A stretch of 64,000 nt of DNA from positions 310,001 to 374,000 of the forward strand of contig DASYGE010000002.1 in NCBI GenBank assembly GCA_036000105.1, in the 5' to 3' direction. Position 1 is the first letter of the stretch, and each line of letters begins with the position of its first letter. The notes beneath the pieces were generated by a model. That model saw nothing but the letters and a program-made list of their open reading frames with translations. It was not told the origin of the DNA and did no database searches. Shown in pieces: positions 41,836-51,224 of the stretch. The translations under genes and the position numbers were made by a program. The DNA is from DASUBN01 sp036000105 (lineage in GTDB: Bacteria; Pseudomonadota; Gammaproteobacteria; Natronospirales; REEB76).

Positions 41836-43785
41836 TCAATCCGTAGCCAGTTCAGGCAGGTTGCGGTAGTGCTCCAGGGCCTGGGGGTTCGCCAGAGCGT
41901 CGGTGTTCTTCACCGGCCGGCCGTGGATCACGTTGCGCACCGCGAGTTCGGTGATCTTGCCGCTGATGGTGCGGGGGATGTCGGCCACGGCGATGATCTT
42001 GGCTGGCACGTGGCGCGGGGTGGTGTTGTCGCGGATGGTCTGCTTGATGCGTTTGCGCAAGGGCTCGTCCAGGGTGATGCCTTCCTGCAGGCGTACGAAC
42101 AGGATGACCCGCACGTCGCCCTGCCAATCCTGACCCACCGCCAGGCTCTCGGCGATCTCCGGCAGCTTCTCCACCTGGCGGTAGATCTCGGCGGTGCCGA
42201 TGCGCACGCCGCCGGGATTGAGGGTGGCATCGGAGCGGCCGTAGATGATGAGGCCATCATGTTCGGTGAGTTCGGCCCAGTCGCCGTGGCGCCAGACGTT
42301 GGGGAAGCGGTCGAAGTAGGCCTCGTGGTATTTCCTGCCCTCCGGGTCGTTCCAGAAGAATACCGGCATGGAGGGGAAGGGTCTCACGCACACCAGTTCA
42401 CCGGGGGTGCCGCGCAGCGGCTTGCCGTCATCGTCCCAGATCTCCACCGCCATGCCGAGGCCACGGCACTGCAGCTCGCCGGGATAGACCGGCAGCGTGG
42501 GGTTGCCGAGGGCGAAGCAGGAGATGATGTCGGTGCCGCCGGAGATGGAGGACAGGCAGACGTTAGCCTTGATGTCCCGGTACACATACTCCGAGTTCTC
42601 GGGCAGCAGCGGTGAGCCGGTGGAGGCGATGGTGCGCAGGCGTGCGAGGCCGTGCTTCTTCCCCGGTTTGACCTCGAACTTCTCGGCGGCAGACAGGTAC
42701 TTGGCGCTGGTGCCGAAGATGCTGATGCCTTCCTCCTCAGCGATGCGCCAGAGGATGTCTCGCTGCGGATGGAAGGGCGAACCGTCATAGAGTAGTACGG
42801 TGGCGCCCACCGCGAGGCCGGAGACCAGCCAGTTCCACATCATCCAGCCACAGGTGGTGAAGTAGAAGAGCACGTCTTCCCGGCGCAGGTCGGTGTGCAG
42901 CACCAGTTCCTTCAGATGCTGGATGAGCGTGCCGCCGGCGCCGTGCACGATGCACTTCGGCACACCGGTGGTGCCGGAGGAATACATGATGTAGACGGGA
43001 TGGTCAAAGGCTAGCTGCTCGAAACGTATCTCCTGCTCGGCCGTGAGGTACTCCGACCAGTGCACGGCCTTAGGGATCGCGGCGATATCCGGTCTGGCAT
43101 TCACGTAGGGCACCACTACCACGCGCTCCACCGAGGGCAGCTTCTCCAGCACACCGCGGATGCGCTCCAGGCAATCGATGGCTTTGTTGTCGTAATGGTA
43201 CCCATCGCAGGTGATGAGCACCTTGGGCGCGATCTGTCCGAAGCGGTCCAGCACGCCGTTGATGCCGAAATCCGGCGAGCAGGAAGACCAGACGGCGCCG
43301 ATGCTGGTGGCGGCGAGCATGCCGATGACGGCTTCCGGGCGGTTGGGCATGAAGCCCGCCACCCGGTCGCCGGAGGTGACGCCGGATTTGCGCAGGGCGT
43401 CGGCGAGGCCCGCCACCTGGCGGTACAGCTCGCGATAACTTAAGGACATCCGCTCTCCGTGTTCAGAGCGGAACACCAGGGCCGGGCGTTCGTCCCGGTA
43501 GCGCAAGAGGTTCTCAGCGAAGTTGAGTCGGCTGCCGGTGAACCACTGGGCACCGGGCATCTTGCCACCGTCTTTGAGCGCTTCATCCCAGCTCACGCTC
43601 GCCTTGATGCCGCAGAAGGCCCAGACCTGGGGCCAGAACTTATCCGGATACTCCACCGACCACTGATAGAGGGTGCGCTGGTCCATGACGTGGGGGTCGC
43701 ACTCGCGGCGCACGTAGTCCAGGAAGCGGCTGATATTGGCCTGCTGGATGCGCGCGGGGCCGGGAGTCCAGAGGGGCTGGGTCAT
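41836..43785 (-). CDS. aacS: Acetoacetyl-CoA synthetase
   Basis: This ANL-superfamily ligase activates acetoacetate with CoA and ATP. The 649-residue protein has the AMP-binding motif YSSGTTGVPKCIVHGAGGTL, the SISGGTDIISCFALGNPTLPVYPGE segment characteristic of AacS, and the catalytic C-terminal lysine region in VPRTISGKITELAVR. The start at ATG 43785 (MTQPLWTPG) is preferred to an upstream TTG at 43809. Acetoacetate is produced by FahA and by HMG-CoA lyase in this window, so the gene links tyrosine and leucine breakdown to central metabolism. Confidence 0.93.
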   Translation of the reverse strand: MTQPLWTPGPARIQQANISRFLDYVRRECDPHVMDQRTLYQWSVEYPDKFWPQVWAFCGIKASVSWDEALKDGGKMPGAQWFTGSRLNFAENLLRYRDERPALVFRSEHGERMSLSYRELYRQVAGLADALRKSGVTSGDRVAGFMPNRPEAVIGMLAATSIGAVWSSCSPDFGINGVLDRFGQIAPKVLITCDGYHYDNKAIDCLERIRGVLEKLPSVERVVVVPYVNARPDIAAIPKAVHWSEYLTAEQEIRFEQLAFDHPVYIMYSSGTTGVPKCIVHGAGGTLIQHLKELVLHTDLRREDVLFYFTTCGWMMWNWLVSGLAVGATVLLYDGSPFHPQRDILWRIAEEEGISIFGTSAKYLSAAEKFEVKPGKKHGLARLRTIASTGSPLLPENSEYVYRDIKANVCLSSISGGTDIISCFALGNPTLPVYPGELQCRGLGMAVEIWDDDGKPLRGTPGELVCVRPFPSMPVFFWNDPEGRKYHEAYFDRFPNVWRHGDWAELTEHDGLIIYGRSDATLNPGGVRIGTAEIYRQVEKLPEIAESLAVGQDWQGDVRVILFVRLQEGITLDEPLRKRIKQTIRDNTTPRHVPAKIIAVADIPRTISGKITELAVRNVIHGRPVKNTDALANPQALEHYRNLPELATD

Positions 43786-43849
43786 GGGGGTCCGGAGGCC
43801 GTGAACCAAAGGTAGGCCGGAATTATCTCAGGTTTGGGCCTTTAAAAGA

Positions 43850-43877
43850 AAAGGGCCGCCCGAGAGGGCGGCCCTTT
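43850..43877 (-). terminator. Intrinsic terminator after the S10 peptidase gene
   Basis: AAAGGGCCGCCC, loop GAGA, GGGCGGCCCTTT, followed on the minus strand by TTCTTTTAAA. Confidence 0.9.
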
Positions 43878-43899
43878 GATGGCTTACTAGCCTTGAGAC

Positions 43900-45435
43900 T
43901 TACTTGTGGCTGGATTCGATGAACTTGGCCACGTTGTCGTGCAGGGCCTTCGCGGAGGCCTCGTTGGCATACACCATGTGGCCCGAAGGGTACCAGGCGT
44001 AGGTGATGTTCTTCTGCAGGCTGTCGTCCATGGGCAGGTGCTGCATCTGGAACTGGGCGGCGTAGAAGGCCGTGGCCAGGTCGTAGTAGCCGCCGTTCAG
44101 CATGACCTTCATGGTGGGGTTCTGACCCATGGCTATCGCCAGGTCAGGCAGCACGTTGGTCGCGCCAGGGAAAGCCTGGCCGAACGGATTCGTGTGCTTG
44201 TAGTCCCACTTGCCGTTGATGTCGAAGCTCAAGGGGATGTAGGTCATGTCCTGGCCGTAGTTCAGTGTCTTGCGCACGTAGTCGTTGAACAGCGACACGT
44301 AGGCGGAGCTGATGGCGGAGGACTGCGGGTCATACTCAGCCTGCTCACCCAGGGGGTCCAGGGCGTAGCCGGAGAAGCGACCGTCCAGGCGACCGGCGAG
44401 CTGGTCGGAATCACGCATAAGCTCGTGCTCGAACTGGCCGCCGCTGACGCGCAGGTTGGCCTTCATCCAGTAGTCCGCCGACAGGCCGGTGTAGTTATGC
44501 AGCTGCTCGGCGATCTTCTGCTTGGTGGCCGGGTCCAGGGTGGAGCCCGCATTCAGCGCCGTGAGGTAATCACCCATGGCGAATTTCTCCACCTGGGCGA
44601 GGAAGTCCTCGAGCTTGGCTGGCTTGTTCGGCACCCTGTTGTGGTACCAGGCCACGGCCGCCTGGGTCGGCAGCACCAGCGCGAAGGGCACGTCGATGGC
44701 CGGGTTGAGGGAGTCGCCGTCCGGGCTGATCTCGGTGTTGGGGATGGCCGAGAGCAGTATCAATCCGTTTATGTCTATCGATGCGTTCTGCAGGTCCAGT
44801 GTCAGCACCGGTCCGCGGATGGTGCCGTAGCTCTCGCCGAAGATGTACTTGGGCGAGTTCCAGCGGCCGTACTTGGAGAGGAACTGCTGGATGAAGGCGG
44901 TGAAGGCCTTGCCGTCCTGGTCCACGCCGTAGTAGTCCTTGCCGTCGCCCTTGCCGACGATGCGGCTGAAGCCCGTGCCCGGAGCGTCGATGAACACCTC
45001 GTCGGTGACGTCCAGCAGGCTGTCGTCGTTGTTGGCGAGCACGTAGGGCGCGCCGGGGGTATGGGTGTCATCCGCGGTCCGCACGCGCTGGGGCCCGAAG
45101 GCGCCCATGTGCAGCCAGACCGTGGCGGAACCGGGGCCGCCGTTGAAGAAGAAGGTGATGGGGCGATCGCCGCCGCCGTCCTTCGCATAATAGACATAGA
45201 ACATGCTGAGGGCCGGCTCGTCCTTGTCGTTCTTCAGGATCAGGGTGCCCGTGTTGGCCTTGTAGTTGATCTTCTGGCCGCCCGCTGTCACCGAACCGGA
45301 AGTGGTGGAGAGGGTGGGTTTGGTGTTGCTGTCATCGGCCGGCTTGTCGGTGCCGGGTTTGGCCATGGCGTCATCCGCCAGGGCGGGCACAGCGAACGCC
45401 AGGAGCGCCGCGGCCATGAGAGGTGCGTACTTCAT
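43900..45435 (-). CDS. Exported serine carboxypeptidase (S10 family)
   Basis: The 511-residue precursor has a signal peptide (MKYAPLMAAALLAFAVPALADDA), so the enzyme acts in the periplasm or outside. Peptidase S10 features are NGGPGSATVWLHMGAFGPQR (oxyanion-hole region), FGESYGTIRGP with the catalytic Ser, and the C-terminal ASP/His regions including GGYYDLATAFYAAQF and YPSGHMVYANEAS. The start ATG 45435 follows an AGGATCC site; another ATG is at 45447. It lies in its own unit between a terminator and a hairpin array. It probably supplies amino acids to the catabolic routes nearby. Confidence 0.88.
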   Translation of the reverse strand: MKYAPLMAAALLAFAVPALADDAMAKPGTDKPADDSNTKPTLSTTSGSVTAGGQKINYKANTGTLILKNDKDEPALSMFYVYYAKDGGGDRPITFFFNGGPGSATVWLHMGAFGPQRVRTADDTHTPGAPYVLANNDDSLLDVTDEVFIDAPGTGFSRIVGKGDGKDYYGVDQDGKAFTAFIQQFLSKYGRWNSPKYIFGESYGTIRGPVLTLDLQNASIDINGLILLSAIPNTEISPDGDSLNPAIDVPFALVLPTQAAVAWYHNRVPNKPAKLEDFLAQVEKFAMGDYLTALNAGSTLDPATKQKIAEQLHNYTGLSADYWMKANLRVSGGQFEHELMRDSDQLAGRLDGRFSGYALDPLGEQAEYDPQSSAISSAYVSLFNDYVRKTLNYGQDMTYIPLSFDINGKWDYKHTNPFGQAFPGATNVLPDLAIAMGQNPTMKVMLNGGYYDLATAFYAAQFQMQHLPMDDSLQKNITYAWYPSGHMVYANEASAKALHDNVAKFIESSHK

Positions 45436-45557
45436 AAGGATCCTCATGTGTGTGAGATGAAAGGCTACCGCCGTCCACCAGCGGATTCTAATAATTGTGT
45501 CCGTAAGACCTGCCCTGGGGGGCATTAGTTCCCTCCCAGTAGGGGCGGGCCATGGGT

Positions 45558-45659
45558 AGTGTCCGGTGTCCGGGTTCGTGGCACCGCCACGGACGCCTGT
45601 ACAGGGATGTACAGGCTGGGCTTTCCCGGGTGCAGGAAGCACCAGGGAAAGCGGACACT
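45558..45659. repeat. Hairpin array between the S10 peptidase and etfA
   Basis: An outer inverted repeat AGTGTCCG (45558-45565) / CGGACACT (45652-45659) encloses GCCTGTACA-GGGA-TGTACAGGC (45595-45616) and a 13-bp stem with loop AGGAA (45620-45652, one mismatch). A small stem GTGGCACCGCCAC is at 45578-45590. The array lies directly after the etfA stop on the minus strand. It resembles the array at 55050 but has no tRNA sequence. Confidence 0.65.
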
Positions 45660-45665
45660 TGGTCT

Positions 45666-46610
45666 TCAGGCCTTGTCCAGTTCCTTCTCCAGTTCCGGCA
45701 GGAGCTGGAAGAGGTCGCCCACGAGGCCTAAGTCCGCCACCTGGAAGATGGGCGCATCGCCGTCGCGGTTGATGGCCACGATGGTGCGGGCATCCTTGAT
45801 GCCGGTGATGTGCTGGATGGCGCCGGAGATGCCCACGGCGATATAGAGATCAGGCGCGATGATCTTGCCGGTCTGACCCACCTGCAGCTCATTGGGCACG
45901 AAGCCCGCATCCACGGCAGCGCGGGAGGCACCCACGGCGGCGCCGAGCTTGTCGGCGAGCTTATAGATGACGGCGAAGTTCTCCTTGCTGCCCACGCCGC
46001 GCCCACCGGATATTACTTTGGAAGCGGATTGCAGGTCCGGCCGGTCCGATGCGTCTTTCTTGAGTTCCAAGTAACGACTATGGGTGGGCAGAGCCATGTC
46101 CAGGCTGGTATCTGTGACCGTGGCCGAACCACCGTCGCCACAGGCGATCCAGGATGCAGTGCGTACCGTGGCGAACACACAGGGCTTCGCTTCTGCTTTC
46201 ACGGTGGCGATGGCGTTGCCGGCGTAGATGGGCCGCTCGAAAGTGAGAGGATCCACTACCTTCATCACGTCGCTCACCTGGGCGACCCCTACGAGGGCCG
46301 CAGCCCGGGGTAACACATCCTTGCCGAAGGTGGTGGAGGGGGCGAGCACATGGCTGTAGCCAGCCGCGAGCTTCGCGATCTGGGGCGCCAGCACGGCAGC
46401 CAGAGGAGCCGAGTTCTCAGGGCGCGCCACGCGCAGCACCTGCTTCACACCCTTGAGCTTCGCGGCGGCTTCGCACACGGCCTTGCCGTCGGCGGCGAAC
46501 ACCGCCACGTCAATGTCACGACCGATGGCCAGCGCGCAGCTCACGGCCCGGGCGGTACTGTTATTCAATCTGTTGCCGTCGTGCTCCGCTATGACGAGGA
46601 TCTTGCTCAT
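45666..46610 (-). CDS. etfA: Electron transfer flavoprotein alpha subunit
   Basis: EtfA with EtfB carries electrons from acyl-CoA dehydrogenases to ETF-QO. The 314-residue protein starts MSKILVIAEHDGNRLNNSTARAVS and has the FAD-binding signature YKLADKLGAAVGASRAAVDAGFVPNELQVGQTGKIIAPDLYIAVGISGAIQHITGI. It overlaps the etfB stop by 4 nt (ATGA), so the subunits are coupled. An open frame upstream of 46610 is the shadow of etfB. Confidence 0.96.
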   Translation of the reverse strand: MSKILVIAEHDGNRLNNSTARAVSCALAIGRDIDVAVFAADGKAVCEAAAKLKGVKQVLRVARPENSAPLAAVLAPQIAKLAAGYSHVLAPSTTFGKDVLPRAAALVGVAQVSDVMKVVDPLTFERPIYAGNAIATVKAEAKPCVFATVRTASWIACGDGGSATVTDTSLDMALPTHSRYLELKKDASDRPDLQSASKVISGGRGVGSKENFAVIYKLADKLGAAVGASRAAVDAGFVPNELQVGQTGKIIAPDLYIAVGISGAIQHITGIKDARTIVAINRDGDAPIFQVADLGLVGDLFQLLPELEKELDKA

Positions 46611-47356
46611 GCGAGCACCCCACGGTCGCGTAATTCTTTTACCAACGCTTGGACAGACTCCAGCTTGCGGCCGCCGCTGCGGGGCGTGGGCGCCGCATAG
46701 GAGACGTAGTGCAGAGCCGGCGCCGGGGTCACGCCCAGTTCGGCCAGTTTGAGCACCGCCAGAGGCTTGCTCTTGGCTTTCATGATGTCCGGCATCTTCA
46801 CGAAGCGCGGGGTGTTGAGCCGCAGGTCCGTGGTCACCACCGCCGGTAGGTCCACGTCCATGACTTCGAGGCCCGCGTCCACTTCGCGGGTGACCCGCAG
46901 GGTCTTGTCTTTCAGCTCCACGGCAGACGCGAAGGTGGCCTGTGGCCGGTCCCACAAAGCCGCCAGCATCTGGCCGGTCTGGTTGCAGTCGTCGTCGATA
47001 GCCTGTTTGCCCAGGATCACGAGATCCGCGTCCTCACGTTTCACCAGCTCCAGGAAGATGCGCGCGGCCATGAGGGGCTGCACTGCATCGGCAGTCTCCA
47101 CCAGGATGGCACGGTCTGCGCCCATGGCGAGCGCCGTACGCAACTGCTGCTGCACCTCTGTGGGGCCGATGCTCATGGCCACCACTTCCGCTTGCACGCC
47201 CTTCTCGCGGATGCGCAGGGCTTCTTCCAGGGCGATCTCATCGAAAGGGTTGATGGAGAGTTTCACGCCGCCGGTCTCGACGCCGGAGCCGTCCTTCTTC
47301 ACCTGGATGCGGACGCTGTAATCTACGACGCGTTTGATGCCTACTAATATCTTCAC
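46607..47356 (-). CDS. etfB: Electron transfer flavoprotein beta subunit
   Basis: The 249-residue protein has the typical N-terminus MKILVGIKRVVDYSVRIQVK, the AMP-binding core and the signature VKREDADLVILGKQAIDDDCNQTGQMLAALWDRPQATFAS. It pairs with EtfA downstream by a 4-nt overlap. An AT-richer gene of unknown role (47382) separates it from ETF-QO, which would be its electron acceptor. Confidence 0.96.
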   Translation of the reverse strand: MKILVGIKRVVDYSVRIQVKKDGSGVETGGVKLSINPFDEIALEEALRIREKGVQAEVVAMSIGPTEVQQQLRTALAMGADRAILVETADAVQPLMAARIFLELVKREDADLVILGKQAIDDDCNQTGQMLAALWDRPQATFASAVELKDKTLRVTREVDAGLEVMDVDLPAVVTTDLRLNTPRFVKMPDIMKAKSKPLAVLKLAELGVTPAPALHYVSYAAPTPRSGGRKLESVQALVKELRDRGVLA

Positions 47357-47381
47357 GTATTCGTACCGATGTAGTTTCTAT

Positions 47382-48047
47382 TTAAGAGCATGAGCCGGTC
47401 TTTATGCGAATCTGCGCTTTTACAGGACTCATGGACGCGCACATCGCGGGACTGACCTCATGGATCAAATCGTTTTGAGGAAGCCAAAGGCATTTGGCTC
47501 CGTGTCTCATGTATTCCTTGCCATCAGTGCCTATAGAAAAATCGGTTTCCTTGTTTCCAGTAAGCATAAGGTCCCAGGAAGGGGTCGGGTATTTCGCGGT
47601 GATCTCTTTATTCTTATCCAGGCGCTCTATGCAATTTTTACAACCAACCAAAAGTTTCTTATCGAGTATTTCCAAAGGGCCAATGGATGTCTTGATTATA
47701 GGGTTTCCGCTGTTCGAGAAACCCAGGAACCCCACAGTGCCTTGACCAAAAGCCGTGCATTCTATTCCGTCGGTATATCCGGTGAAGTACACAGTCAACG
47801 GCGCATTTTTCCCGCCGATGATGCCTGTGATATTTATCTCAAACAGTGTGTTTCCATCAGGTGCTTCTGTGCGATTTGCGATTAAGTCTTTTTCATCTGG
47901 TTCGGAAACATCTAGCAGCATCGGCACGCAATTTGTCTCTTTATCGCAGTCCAATAGAGTGATTCTGTGGTCATCTCCACGTACTCTGCCCGCGGATAAT
48001 GCCAATACCGCTGTTATGCATAAGATAGAAGTTCTATGAAATCTCAT
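47382..48047 (-). CDS. Exported Cys-containing protein inserted between etfB and ETF-QO
   Basis: This 221-residue product has a signal peptide (SILCITAVLALSAGRVRG) and seven cysteines in the mature part (LLDCDKETNC, GIECTAFG, GCKNCIERL, GAKCLWL, AMCASM, GSCS region). I do not recognise a domain. Its start overlaps the ETF-QO stop by 4 nt (ATGA), so it is translated by coupling. Codon use is markedly AT-richer than in etfB and ETF-QO. No electron-transfer motif is seen, so it is probably an acquired passenger. Confidence 0.55.
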   Translation of the reverse strand: MRFHRTSILCITAVLALSAGRVRGDDHRITLLDCDKETNCVPMLLDVSEPDEKDLIANRTEAPDGNTLFEINITGIIGGKNAPLTVYFTGYTDGIECTAFGQGTVGFLGFSNSGNPIIKTSIGPLEILDKKLLVGCKNCIERLDKNKEITAKYPTPSWDLMLTGNKETDFSIGTDGKEYMRHGAKCLWLPQNDLIHEVSPAMCASMSPVKAQIRIKTGSCS

Positions 48048-49642
48048 AAATTTTGATAATTAGGGCCTGAGCCGCCCTCGGGCGTCGTCCAGGTGATTAT
48101 CTCGTAAGGGTCTTTGATGTCGCAGGCCTTGCAGTGCACGCAGTTGGCGGCATTGATCTGTAGGCGCTTCTTGTCGCCATCCTGCACCATCTCATAGACC
48201 TGAGCCGGGCAGAAGCGGGTGCAGGGGTTGCCGAATTCTTCCGCGCAGCGGGTAGCGCAGATGTCCGTGTCCGACACCTTGAGGTGGGCCGGCTGATGCT
48301 CGTCATGGGTCGTGGTAGCAAAGTACACCGAAGCCAACCGGTCGCGTGGCGGCAGGGTGCGGGTCACGTAATCATCGGCGTGACGTGCCGCAGAGGCGCG
48401 CTTCTTCAAGCTGGACCAGTCCGCGTGGTTCTTGAGGGTCCAGGGCAGGAGACCGAAGGTGATGGTCTCGAGGGCTGCATTGATGAGTCCCGCCCAGAGT
48501 CCCCAGCGGAAGCCGGGGCGGAGATTGCGGACGGTGTGGAGTTCTTTCGCGGAAGGCGAGCGGCGCCAGCGGGCATCGAAACCCTCACTCGTGCCTTTCT
48601 CAGCCAGATGCTCCGCCGCCAGCATGCCGGAGCGCAGGGCCATGTGCACGCCCTTGATCTTGGGCACGTTCAAGGTGCCGGCGGCATCGCCGATGAGCAG
48701 CGCGCCCGGCATCTCCAGCTTGGGGAGCGATTGCAAACCACCTTCTATCAGCGTGCGGGCGCCGGAAGAGAGGATCTCGCCGCCTTCCAGCAAGGGCTTC
48801 ACGCTGGGATGGTGCTTGAACTGCTGGAAGGCCTCGAAGGGCTGGAAGTCCGGGTCCTGGTAATCGAGCCCCACCACGAAACCTATATATACCCGGTCCT
48901 GATCCAGGTGATAGAGGAAGCTACCACCGTAAGTATCGGTATCCAGCGGCCAGCCTAGGGTGTGCTGGATGAGGCCCGGCTGCACCCGGCCCGGGGGCAG
49001 ATGCCAGAGTTCCTTGAAGCCCAAGCCATAGGTCTGGGGCGAGGAGTCCGCGTCCAGGCGGAACTCCTTTATAAGGCGTTTGCTCACGCTGCCGCGGCAG
49101 CCTTCCGCCATCACAGTGGTGCCTGCGCGGATATCCACGCCGGCGGCGAAGTTGGGGCCAGGAGTGCCATCTTTCTCCAGGCCCATGTCGCCGCAGCGCA
49201 CCCCCATGACTTTGCCGTCTTCTATAAGAGGTGCGGCGGCCGTGAAGCCCGGGAACACATCCACGCCCAAGGCCTCCGCCTGGGTGCCGAGCCAGGCGCA
49301 GAGACTGCCCAGCGAGATGATGAAGTTGCCCTGGTTCTCCATCTGGGGCGGCGTCGGCAGTCTGATGCGGCCTGTCTTGGTGAGCAGCGCGAACTCATCT
49401 TTCGCCGCGGGTACACAGATGGCCGGCGGAGTCTTGCGCCATTCCGGCAGGAGTCCATCCAGAGCCTTGGGCTCCATGACGCAACCCGAGAGGATGTGGG
49501 CGCCCACCTGGGAGCCTTTCTCCAGCACGCACACGGTCTTCTCAGGGGAGAGCTGCTTCAGGCGGATGGCGAAACCGAGGCCGGCGGGACCGGCGCCCAC
49601 CACCACCATGTCATACGTCATCACATCCCGCTGGATTTGCAT
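48044..49642 (-). CDS. etfD: Electron transfer flavoprotein-ubiquinone oxidoreductase
   Basis: ETF-QO passes electrons from ETF to ubiquinone at the membrane. The 532-residue protein has the FAD motif DMVVVGAGPAGLGFAIRL, a quinone-reducing core (GFVVGLDYQDPDFQPFEAFQQFKHHP) and a C-terminal 4Fe-4S domain with Cys in DTDICATRC, NPCTRFCPAQVY and NAANCVHCKACDIKDPYEIITW. The start may be ATG 49642 or ATG 49621. It lies 6 bp after the hydroxyacyl-CoA dehydrogenase gene and is coupled to the next small gene. Confidence 0.95.
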   Translation of the reverse strand: MQIQRDVMTYDMVVVGAGPAGLGFAIRLKQLSPEKTVCVLEKGSQVGAHILSGCVMEPKALDGLLPEWRKTPPAICVPAAKDEFALLTKTGRIRLPTPPQMENQGNFIISLGSLCAWLGTQAEALGVDVFPGFTAAAPLIEDGKVMGVRCGDMGLEKDGTPGPNFAAGVDIRAGTTVMAEGCRGSVSKRLIKEFRLDADSSPQTYGLGFKELWHLPPGRVQPGLIQHTLGWPLDTDTYGGSFLYHLDQDRVYIGFVVGLDYQDPDFQPFEAFQQFKHHPSVKPLLEGGEILSSGARTLIEGGLQSLPKLEMPGALLIGDAAGTLNVPKIKGVHMALRSGMLAAEHLAEKGTSEGFDARWRRSPSAKELHTVRNLRPGFRWGLWAGLINAALETITFGLLPWTLKNHADWSSLKKRASAARHADDYVTRTLPPRDRLASVYFATTTHDEHQPAHLKVSDTDICATRCAEEFGNPCTRFCPAQVYEMVQDGDKKRLQINAANCVHCKACDIKDPYEIITWTTPEGGSGPNYQNL

Positions 49643-49648
49643 GCGGTC

Positions 49649-50416
49649 TTATTTAGGCTGCATGCGGATGGCGCCATCCAGGCGGATGGTGCCGCCGTTC
49701 AGCATGACGCTCTCGCAGATCTGTTGCACCAGCTGGGCATATTCTTCCGGCTTGCCGAGGCGCGAGGGGAAGGGCACCTGGGCACCCAGGGATTTCTGCA
49801 CTTCCTCGGACATGCCGGCCATCATGGGAGTCCAGAAGATGCCGGGGGCGATGGTCATGACGCGGATGCCGAAGCGGGAGAACTCCCGCGCGATGGGCAG
49901 GGTCATGCCCACCACGCCGCCCTTGGAGGCGGAGTAGGCGGCCTGGCCGATCTGGCCTTCGTAGGCAGCCACGGAAGCGGTGTTCACGATCACGCCGCGC
50001 TCGCCTTCCTCGTTGGGCCCGTTCTGCTGCATGACGTTGGCGGCAGCCTTGATGAGGTTGAAGCTGCCCACTAGGTTCACCGTGATGACCTTGGCGAAGA
50101 AGTCTGAGGCCATGGGGCCTTCCTTGCCCAGCACGCGACCGGCGCCCAGGATGCCCGCGCAATTCACCGCGAGCTGCAGACTGCCGAAGGCATCCTTGGC
50201 CCGCGCTACGGCGGTGTTCACGTCTTTCTCGGAGGAGACATCGGTCTTGATGAAGAGGGCGCCTACCCCAAGTTTCTTCGCTGCCTCCTGGCCCTGCTGC
50301 TCGTTGAGGTCCAGCATGGCGACCTTGCCGCCGGCTTTCACCACCCGTTCGCAAGTGGCGAAGCCAAGGCCGGAGGCGCCGCCGGACACGATGGCATGGA
50401 GTTTCTCGAATCGCAT
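49649..50416 (-). CDS. Short-chain 3-hydroxyacyl-CoA dehydrogenase (type II, SDR)
   Basis: The 255-residue SDR has the NAD motif SGGASGLGFATCERV, Ser-Tyr-Lys catalytic residues in VNTASVAAYEGQIGQAAYSASKGGVVGMT, and the type II HADH end APGIFWTPMMAGMSEEVQKSLGAQVPFPSRLG. It resembles HSD17B10-type enzymes that oxidise 2-methyl-3-hydroxybutyryl-CoA in isoleucine breakdown, as well as straight-chain acyl-CoAs. It heads the operon with ETF-QO and ETF. Confidence 0.88.
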   Translation of the reverse strand: MRFEKLHAIVSGGASGLGFATCERVVKAGGKVAMLDLNEQQGQEAAKKLGVGALFIKTDVSSEKDVNTAVARAKDAFGSLQLAVNCAGILGAGRVLGKEGPMASDFFAKVITVNLVGSFNLIKAAANVMQQNGPNEEGERGVIVNTASVAAYEGQIGQAAYSASKGGVVGMTLPIAREFSRFGIRVMTIAPGIFWTPMMAGMSEEVQKSLGAQVPFPSRLGKPEEYAQLVQQICESVMLNGGTIRLDGAIRMQPK

Positions 50417-50480
50417 GGGAACCGCCCGCGTGGCTCTATGGGGCGGCTATTTTACCGGGAAACGAACGGTCTTGAGCGGC

Positions 50481-51224
50481 TCAGGTGGCCGCGCGCAGCA
50501 GGGTGCCGAAATGCTTGAGTTCGTCGGCGCTGAGGTCGGATACGGTCCAGAAGCTGTAGTTCCCATGGGTCCAATAGACCACGTGGTAGTCGTCCTGGGT
50601 GTCCTGGTCGAGGTCCTTGTCGCCCGGTTTCTTCGCCCGGCATACGAAGACGGTGATCACGCTGGCCCCATGGCGGTAGGTGAGGGCCGCGGCCGGCTCA
50701 TCCTTCACCTGGTCCACGCGCACACCCACCAGGGCATAACCCTGGGCGGCGAGATCCTGCACCGGCGGCACGAAGGGCAGCTGGTGGCTGAGCCAGCCTT
50801 CGATCAGGCTCGGACTGGTGGAATTGAGGTCGGTCAGGCGCTTGCTGGAGACGGCATGCTCCTGCTGGGCCACGGCCGCATCCACCATGGCGTCGTCCTC
50901 GTCACCGTGGGGTATGAAAGTCCAGGCGAGGCCGGCACAGACCACCACCACAGCTGCCGCCGCGGCCCACCGCGGCCAATGTGCACGGGCCGGGCGCGCA
51001 TCGGCTTTCTGCAATTCGCCGCGCAGGCGCTGGCGCAGGGTGTCGCTGGCGCGGTGGCGGAGTTCAGGAGCCTGCATGACTTCGTGCAAGGCCTGCCAAT
51101 CCTTGAGTTGGGCCTGGCAATCCGCACAGCCTTCCAGATGCTTGTCCGCGTCCGCGCGCTGGCCCGGCGTTAGTTCGCCGTCCAGGTAGGGATGCAGCAG
51201 TGTCTCCAGCTCCTTACAGTTCAA
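50481..51224 (-). CDS. Anti-sigma factor with zinc-finger (ZAS) domain
   Basis: The 247-residue protein has an N-terminal anti-sigma domain with the HxxxCxxC motif (CKELETLLHPYLDGEL, then HLEGCADCQAQL). A transmembrane helix (WAAAAAVVVVCAGLAWTF) is near residue 95 and a periplasmic sensor domain follows. Its start overlaps the ECF sigma stop by 4 nt, so the two are produced together, as is usual for sigma/anti-sigma pairs. The signal is not evident from sequence. Confidence 0.85.
   Translation of the reverse strand: MNCKELETLLHPYLDGELTPGQRADADKHLEGCADCQAQLKDWQALHEVMQAPELRHRASDTLRQRLRGELQKADARPARAHWPRWAAAAAVVVVCAGLAWTFIPHGDEDDAMVDAAVAQQEHAVSSKRLTDLNSTSPSLIEGWLSHQLPFVPPVQDLAAQGYALVGVRVDQVKDEPAAALTYRHGASVITVFVCRAKKPGDKDLDQDTQDDYHVVYWTHGNYSFWTVSDLSADELKHFGTLLRAAT

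Noticed and set aside
43906..45528. Open frame of 540 codons antisense to the S10 peptidase
   Set aside because: It is a shadow frame with Val/Gly-rich low-complexity composition and no ribosome site; the minus-strand peptidase has catalytic motifs.
48962..50074. Open frame of 370 codons antisense to ETF-QO and the SDR gene
   Set aside because: It spans two certain genes and shows no protein-like pattern.
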